Shown here piece by piece: positions 60,066 through 64,000 of a stretch of DNA of 64,000 nt (within the stretch, counting starts at the first letter, position 1; each line of letters starts with the position of its first letter). The notes beneath the pieces are model-generated. The model was not told the DNA's origin, did no database searches, and saw only the letters and a list, made by a program, of their open reading frames with translations. Source of the DNA: M3007 sp033764075 (GTDB lineage Bacteria; Bacteroidota; Bacteroidia; Chitinophagales; Saprospiraceae). Location of the stretch: positions 62,001-126,000 of the forward strand of contig JANRJH010000013.1 of the NCBI GenBank assembly GCA_033764075.1, given 5' to 3'. The translations under genes were made by a program, and so were the position numbers.

Positions 60066-62402
60066 TCAGAAAGGATAACCAACCGAAACGTTGAGCGTGA
60101 AGTCGTTAAAGGTCAATTTCTCGTCGGTGAAATAGGGTATCCAATAGCCGCCGTTTTCCCTGGGTTTTCGCAACGGCAATCCGAAATCGAACCGAAGCAC
60201 AAAATACTCCACGTCAACCCGGGCGCCAAACCCGGTACCAAGCGCAATTTGCCGGTATGAATCCCATTCCAGGTAGCTGAACGGGCGGGGGTCGTCCCGG
60301 CTAATCGACCAGACATTGCCGCCATCGAGGAAAACAGCGCCTTTGAGCGCCAGGAACAACGGGAATCGCAGTTCAGCGTTGAACTCGAAACGGAAGTCGG
60401 CCGACTGGTAAAACGGTGGGTCGCTCGGCGCCAATGGGTCCAGATAACCGCCAGGGCCAATCTCCCGAAGGCGGAAAGCGCGGATACTGGAAGGACCTCC
60501 GACAAAAAACTGTTTAACATAGGGCGTCACCGGTGTCCCGCCATAGGGACGTACGATGCCTGCGCCCAAACGGGTGGCCAGCGTGATGCCGTTGTGATAC
60601 TCCCGAATGTACCCGCCGTCCAGATTCAGGCGAAAAAAATTGGCGAATTCCAGCGGGCCGATCGCCCACTCCTCGTGCTGAAAGGCCAGCCCCCACAGTT
60701 CGTTGGCAATTTCCACTTCCAGACCAGACAATTCAGCGCTGAATCGAAAAAAATTGTGTTCACCAAACTTATTGGGATTGGTGTAAATGTTCATGTTGAA
60801 ATCGCGGAAAAAAATTCCGGTAAACAGTTGCTCCTGAAAGCTGAGTTCGTAAAAGTCATTGTCGCCATACAAGCTGTCGAACCGGGGTTCCAGCGTAGGC
60901 TGAAGCACATCCAGCCCGGCGATGTCTATGGACACCTGTTTTCCCGGGGAGGTGCTCAGGTTGTAGCCAAATGTAGCGTTGATCAGATTGTAATTGTAAA
61001 AATCAATCAGTTCCAGGTAGCTGTAGTTCAGGTTCAGCCGGGTGGTCGCCTCATTTTTTAGCCGTTGGTATTTTTTGTCGCTATACGGTCTCCACGAACC
61101 AATGTGAAAGGCATGCAGGTTTTTCCACCAACCCAGGTAGTCGAAAAAGCGTGGAAAGGACAGTTGGTTGTTGAAACTAATCTCCTGCGAAAAGATAAAC
61201 TGCTCGGGGTTGGCCAGGTCGAACTCCAAACCGTAGCTCAGGTCGCTGGTCCAGCTTTCTGCTCCCCCAAAAACGTTGCTGTTTCTGAAATTCAGCCCTC
61301 CGGAGAACCCAAGGAGTTGGGAACTTGCCGATGAATAGGAGGTGTTCAACTCCAGGTTCCAGCCCAGGCTCAGGCGCTTGTTGGGGGTCAACGAGACGAC
61401 GACATTTTGTTGGTTTTCATTTACCGAGTCTTGGTAAGGGCGAACCGAAACAAACCGGTACGTTCCAAGCGCATTGAGGTTCCGCGCGGTACGGTCTATA
61501 TCCGCCTGGCAAAAGGTGGTGCCTGGCTTGATGGTGATTTCCCGGTACAGTTTATCGGGTCGGATGCGGAATTTCTTGTCGGCGTAAGCGAAATAAACAC
61601 CTTCAATCGCTGTATCGCGTTGAATGGCAAAAACGTCGGGGACAAGGCTCGTGTACACCTGAATGGAACCGAAAGTGTAGTTGTCATGAACCGTTGAATC
61701 GGTGGGCGTAAGGAGATCAATCGTTACTTTGGTCCGCGAACCGACGGTATCTCCCAAAAACTCAATGAAATTGGGCGCGAAGTAGGCATAGCCGGCATTT
61801 TTGAGCGTTTCCGTGATCCGTATTTTTTCCCGTTCGAACAGTTGACCATCCAGGGGGGAGCCGGGTTTTAGCAAGGATGCACTTTTCCTGTCGGTCAGCA
61901 GATCCAACGCGGCACTGTCCCTGCTGATCCAGGATACCGAGTCGATCACATAGCGTTCTCCGGTATACAATCGATATGTAGTCGCAACTTTATGGTGCTC
62001 CAGGGTGTCGTTCTCGTAGGTACAAGTAGCGTCGAAATAACCCCTGTTGTGCATGTAATTCACAAAATTGGACACTGTTTTTTCCGTCAGCGCCTGATTG
62101 TACAGCGCCGGCGGCTCCGCGAACTTTTTTATGATCCACCGGGAAAATCTTTTATCCTTATCCTTGTGTTTATAATACAAAGAGAGTCGCATACGGAACA
62201 TGCGCAGGGCCACCGAATTGATCCTGATTTTGTACAGGTCATCCAATTCGTACTGGAGCGCCGTTTTTTCCGATATGGGAACCTTTCCGGGAAATTCCAA
62301 CTCCAGCTTGTTCTTGATGACGAGTTGCTCTCCCTTCGACTCGTCCAAATGCTTGGTAACATTACAGGCGCTGGAAAACAACGCAAGAGCGCCAACTATC
62401 AT
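60066..62402 (-). CDS. TamL-like lipoprotein outer-membrane barrel (BamA/TamA family)
   Basis: 778 residues from ATG 62402. The N-terminus ends in a lipobox 'LALFSSAC', so it is a lipoprotein, unlike BamA; this is the TamL type known from Bacteroidota. POTRA-like domains are seen in the first about 320 residues ('NKLELEFPGKVPISEKTALQYELDDLYKIRI', 'GERYVIDSVSWI', 'KPGTTFCQADIDRTARNLNALGTYRFVSVRPY'), then a 16-strand barrel with the BamA/TamA-type C-terminal segment and a final aromatic 'VSVGYPF'. With TamB it inserts or moves proteins or lipids at the outer membrane. A TTG at 62417 would add AAKL with a Lys, giving a better n-region. No tamB is in the window. Divergent from an RNA methyltransferase. 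Confidence 0.9.
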   Translation of the reverse strand: MIVGALALFSSACNVTKHLDESKGEQLVIKNKLELEFPGKVPISEKTALQYELDDLYKIRINSVALRMFRMRLSLYYKHKDKDKRFSRWIIKKFAEPPALYNQALTEKTVSNFVNYMHNRGYFDATCTYENDTLEHHKVATTYRLYTGERYVIDSVSWISRDSAALDLLTDRKSASLLKPGSPLDGQLFEREKIRITETLKNAGYAYFAPNFIEFLGDTVGSRTKVTIDLLTPTDSTVHDNYTFGSIQVYTSLVPDVFAIQRDTAIEGVYFAYADKKFRIRPDKLYREITIKPGTTFCQADIDRTARNLNALGTYRFVSVRPYQDSVNENQQNVVVSLTPNKRLSLGWNLELNTSYSSASSQLLGFSGGLNFRNSNVFGGAESWTSDLSYGLEFDLANPEQFIFSQEISFNNQLSFPRFFDYLGWWKNLHAFHIGSWRPYSDKKYQRLKNEATTRLNLNYSYLELIDFYNYNLINATFGYNLSTSPGKQVSIDIAGLDVLQPTLEPRFDSLYGDNDFYELSFQEQLFTGIFFRDFNMNIYTNPNKFGEHNFFRFSAELSGLEVEIANELWGLAFQHEEWAIGPLEFANFFRLNLDGGYIREYHNGITLATRLGAGIVRPYGGTPVTPYVKQFFVGGPSSIRAFRLREIGPGGYLDPLAPSDPPFYQSADFRFEFNAELRFPLFLALKGAVFLDGGNVWSISRDDPRPFSYLEWDSYRQIALGTGFGARVDVEYFVLRFDFGLPLRKPRENGGYWIPYFTDEKLTFNDFTLNVSVGYPF

Positions 62403-62454
62403 TAACTTAGCCGCCAAAACCTGCCTCCCGGCAGTTGAATACAAATCCCAGCCC

Positions 62455-63216
62455 GTGGTAACGCAAGCAGCCATAAAAAGAATAACAGCCCTAAAGGTCA
62501 AAAAGTATCGGCAAAAGTATCGAAAATTCACCGCCGAAGGTGAAAAGATCGTGCGCGAATTGCTGGAAATGGCACACAAGTGGCCAATAGAAGCTGTGTA
62601 TGGGTTGCCCGCGTGGGCCGAATCCCATGCTGCGTTGCTGGAGGCTGCCCGTGTGCCTTTCATGGGCGTTAGCGAGGGAGAACTGGGCAAGTTGTCGGCG
62701 TTCGCCACACCCAACAAAGTACTGGCCGTAGTCGACATGCCTGAACCGGCGTCAGTTGAAGCGCCGTTGAAGGGTTTTGCATTTTTCCTCGACGGCATTC
62801 AGGATCCGGCAAATCTGGGCGCGATCTGGCGGGTGGCCGACTGGTTCGGAATGCCGGCTCTGTATGCCTCGCCGGACACCGTGGATGCCTGGAACCCAAA
62901 ATGCATACAAGCGAGCATGGGCGCCTTCCTGCGCATACCCTATCGCGAAGTGGCCCTCGACGAAGTCCTGAAAACAAACCAGGGCTTCCCGGTTCTGGGG
63001 GCGGTCATGCGCGGCGCATCATTATACGACGCTGAACTGCCCGAACGCGGTCTGATTGTCATTGGACAGGAGGGGCGCGGGGTTTCTGAGGGCGCGCTCC
63101 GGCGCATAGACCATCCGGTGACCATACCCAGGGGGCCTGGCGGGGGAGCCGAATCGCTAAATGCTGCCGTGGCCGCCGGCATCTTTGCCGCCATGCTGCA
63201 CGCCCGAAAAACCTGA
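62455..63216 (+). CDS. SpoU (TrmH) family RNA methyltransferase
   Basis: 253 residues from GTG 62455; earlier in-frame codons lie in the divergent TamL-like gene. N-terminal RNA-binding part 'QAAIKRITALKVKKYRQKYRKFTAEGEKIVRELLE', then SPOUT domain with motif 1 'FFLDGIQDPANLGAIWRVADWFG', motif 2 'GLIVIGQEGRGVSEGALRRIDHPVTIPRG' and motif 3 'GAESLNAAVAAGIFAAML'. It transfers a methyl group from S-adenosylmethionine, most likely to the ribose 2'-O of rRNA or tRNA. A basic-residue N-terminus supports RNA contact. The exact target is not determined from sequence alone. Confidence 0.9.
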   Translation: MVTQAAIKRITALKVKKYRQKYRKFTAEGEKIVRELLEMAHKWPIEAVYGLPAWAESHAALLEAARVPFMGVSEGELGKLSAFATPNKVLAVVDMPEPASVEAPLKGFAFFLDGIQDPANLGAIWRVADWFGMPALYASPDTVDAWNPKCIQASMGAFLRIPYREVALDEVLKTNQGFPVLGAVMRGASLYDAELPERGLIVIGQEGRGVSEGALRRIDHPVTIPRGPGGGAESLNAAVAAGIFAAMLHARKT

Positions 63217-63310
63217 TCCGACCGAAAATTCGTCCTTTGCATCGTTACCCGATTTCCCTTACCTTCGCCTCCAACCAATCTTATTCTCAAACGCCACATC
63301 ACACCTAATT

Positions 63311-63901
63311 ATGAGCTTTGGAAAACTCTTACCCATCATTTTGATCGCCCTGGCGGTGATTCTGGGCTTCAGCATGTGCGGAAGCTACAACACCACGGTC
63401 GGCAAGGATGAGAACGTCAAAAAAGCGTGGTCGCAGGTTGAAAACCAGTACCAGCGCAGGGCCGACCTGATTCCCAACCTCGTGGAAACCGTGAAGGGTT
63501 ACGCCAATTTCGAACAACAGACCCTTACGGCGGTAGTCGAAGCGCGTGCGAAAGCCACACAGGTCCGGGTAGATCTGGACAACCTTTCCCCGGAAAAAAT
63601 CGCCGAATACGAGCGCGCCCAGGGCGCCCTGAGCTCGGCCCTCGGCCGCCTGCTGGCTGTATCGGAAGCCTACCCCGACCTCAAAGCCAACCAGAACTTC
63701 CTCGATCTGCAAAAACAGCTCGAAGGCACGGAAAACCGCATCTCGGTGGAGCGCAAAAACTTCAATGAGTCTGTTCAGGACTACAACGCCTACATCCGCC
63801 GCTTTCCGACCAACATCCTTGTGGGCATGTTCGGATTTACGCCGAAAGGTTACTTTGAAGCCCAGGAAGGCGCACAAAACGCACCGAAAGTGCAGTTCTA
63901 A
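63311..63901 (+). CDS. lemA: LemA family protein
   Basis: 196 residues. One N-terminal anchor helix (MSFGKLLPIILIALAVILGFSM) followed by a Cys at 23 (FSMCGSY), then a coiled-coil/helical LemA body: 'NTTVGKDENVKKAWSQVENQYQRRADLIPNLVETVKGYANFEQQTLTAVVEARAKA', 'YPDLKANQNFLDLQKQLEGTENRISVERKNFNESVQDYN' and 'FPTNILVGMFGFTPKGYFEA'. Its role in bacteria is uncertain. A TPM-domain gene starts 8 bases after its stop; LemA-TPM pairs are a common arrangement. Confidence 0.95.
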   Translation: MSFGKLLPIILIALAVILGFSMCGSYNTTVGKDENVKKAWSQVENQYQRRADLIPNLVETVKGYANFEQQTLTAVVEARAKATQVRVDLDNLSPEKIAEYERAQGALSSALGRLLAVSEAYPDLKANQNFLDLQKQLEGTENRISVERKNFNESVQDYNAYIRRFPTNILVGMFGFTPKGYFEAQEGAQNAPKVQF

Positions 63902-63909
63902 GCCCCGCC

Positions 63910-64000
63910 ATGCTATTCACACCGGAAGAAGACAGGCACATCGTCGGCCACATCGCCGCCGCCGAAAAACGCACCAGCGGCGAGATCCGGGTGTTCGTGG
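63910..64000 (+). CDS. TPM domain protein, 5' end only
   Basis: The window ends inside this gene; about 30 residues are seen, 'MLFTPEEDRHIVGHIAAAEKRTSGEIRVFV'. The 'AEKRTSGEIRV' segment matches the start of TPM/YgcG-type domains, which are phosphatase-like membrane-associated proteins often encoded beside lemA. Eight bases separate it from lemA, so the two are one operon. Confidence 0.8.
   Translation, partial: MLFTPEEDRHIVGHIAAAEKRTSGEIRVFV

Overview
The window reads as a chromosomal segment of a G+C-rich member of the Bacteroidota, most likely from the Saprospiria/Saprospiraceae. Evidence for this: type IX secretion (T9SS) C-terminal domains of both type A (PNP... near the C-terminus) and type B (the CHU_C 'gliding motility' domain); many -7 promoter boxes of the Bacteroidota form TAnnTTTG and almost no Shine-Dalgarno sequences; a lipoprotein-type TamA barrel; DUF4292, DUF6580 and DUF6089-like families. 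No phage, transposase, integrase, CRISPR array or rRNA operon was seen.

Layout. 1-4.1 kb: the end of hscA, a DUF1573 lipid/periplasmic-type protein and a secreted propeller/HYR protein. 4.1-7.7 kb (minus strand): di-haem cytochrome c, a bifunctional-nuclease/UVR protein, and etfB-etfA. 7.8-10.2 kb: a TPR protein, a DUF4292 lipoprotein and an EnvC-like murein hydrolase activator, overlapping in one operon. 10.25-10.68 kb: a 145-bp tandem array of long hairpins that exactly fills the gap between two convergent genes, with the middle hairpin inverted. 10.7-13.8 kb: M1 metallopeptidase, a DUF6580 membrane protein and an acyl-CoA thioesterase.

13.8-38.2 kb is a surface-protein island: a subtilase with a T9SS sorting domain, a 1444-residue P-domain/SprB/CHU_C protein, two giant paralogous adhesins of about 2100-2200 residues built from roughly 20 and 18 Ig-like repeats with paired cysteines, a C-terminal processing protease, and a type A T9SS protein. 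The two giants share their head, edge repeats, SprB repeat and CHU_C domain, but their internal arrays have diverged as separate repeat families.

38.4-64 kb is mostly single housekeeping genes: a helical-repeat protein behind an AT-rich promoter, alkaline phosphatase, LolD-like ATPase, glycosyltransferase, thrombospondin-3/OmpA protein, oligopeptide-type binding lipoprotein, metallo-hydrolase, parA-parB with a terminator, tRNA-Arg(UCU), NAD(P)HX repair enzyme (nnr) divergent from a class III CoA-transferase, hemE with a repeat array running through its stop codon, a PsbP-like secreted protein, DEAD-box helicase, Uma2 nuclease-like gene plus cytoplasmic alpha-amylase, kbl, a DUF937-TM-OmpA protein, a TamL-like lipoprotein barrel divergent from a SpoU RNA methyltransferase, LemA and the start of a TPM-domain protein. 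LemA and the TPM protein form the usual pair.

Most noteworthy items are the inverted-hairpin 145-bp array, the concerted evolution of the giant adhesin repeats, several hairpins or repeats that extend into coding 3' ends (ctp, hemE), and a probable non-AUG start for the 1444-residue surface protein. All calls are from reading the sequence; no database search was run.
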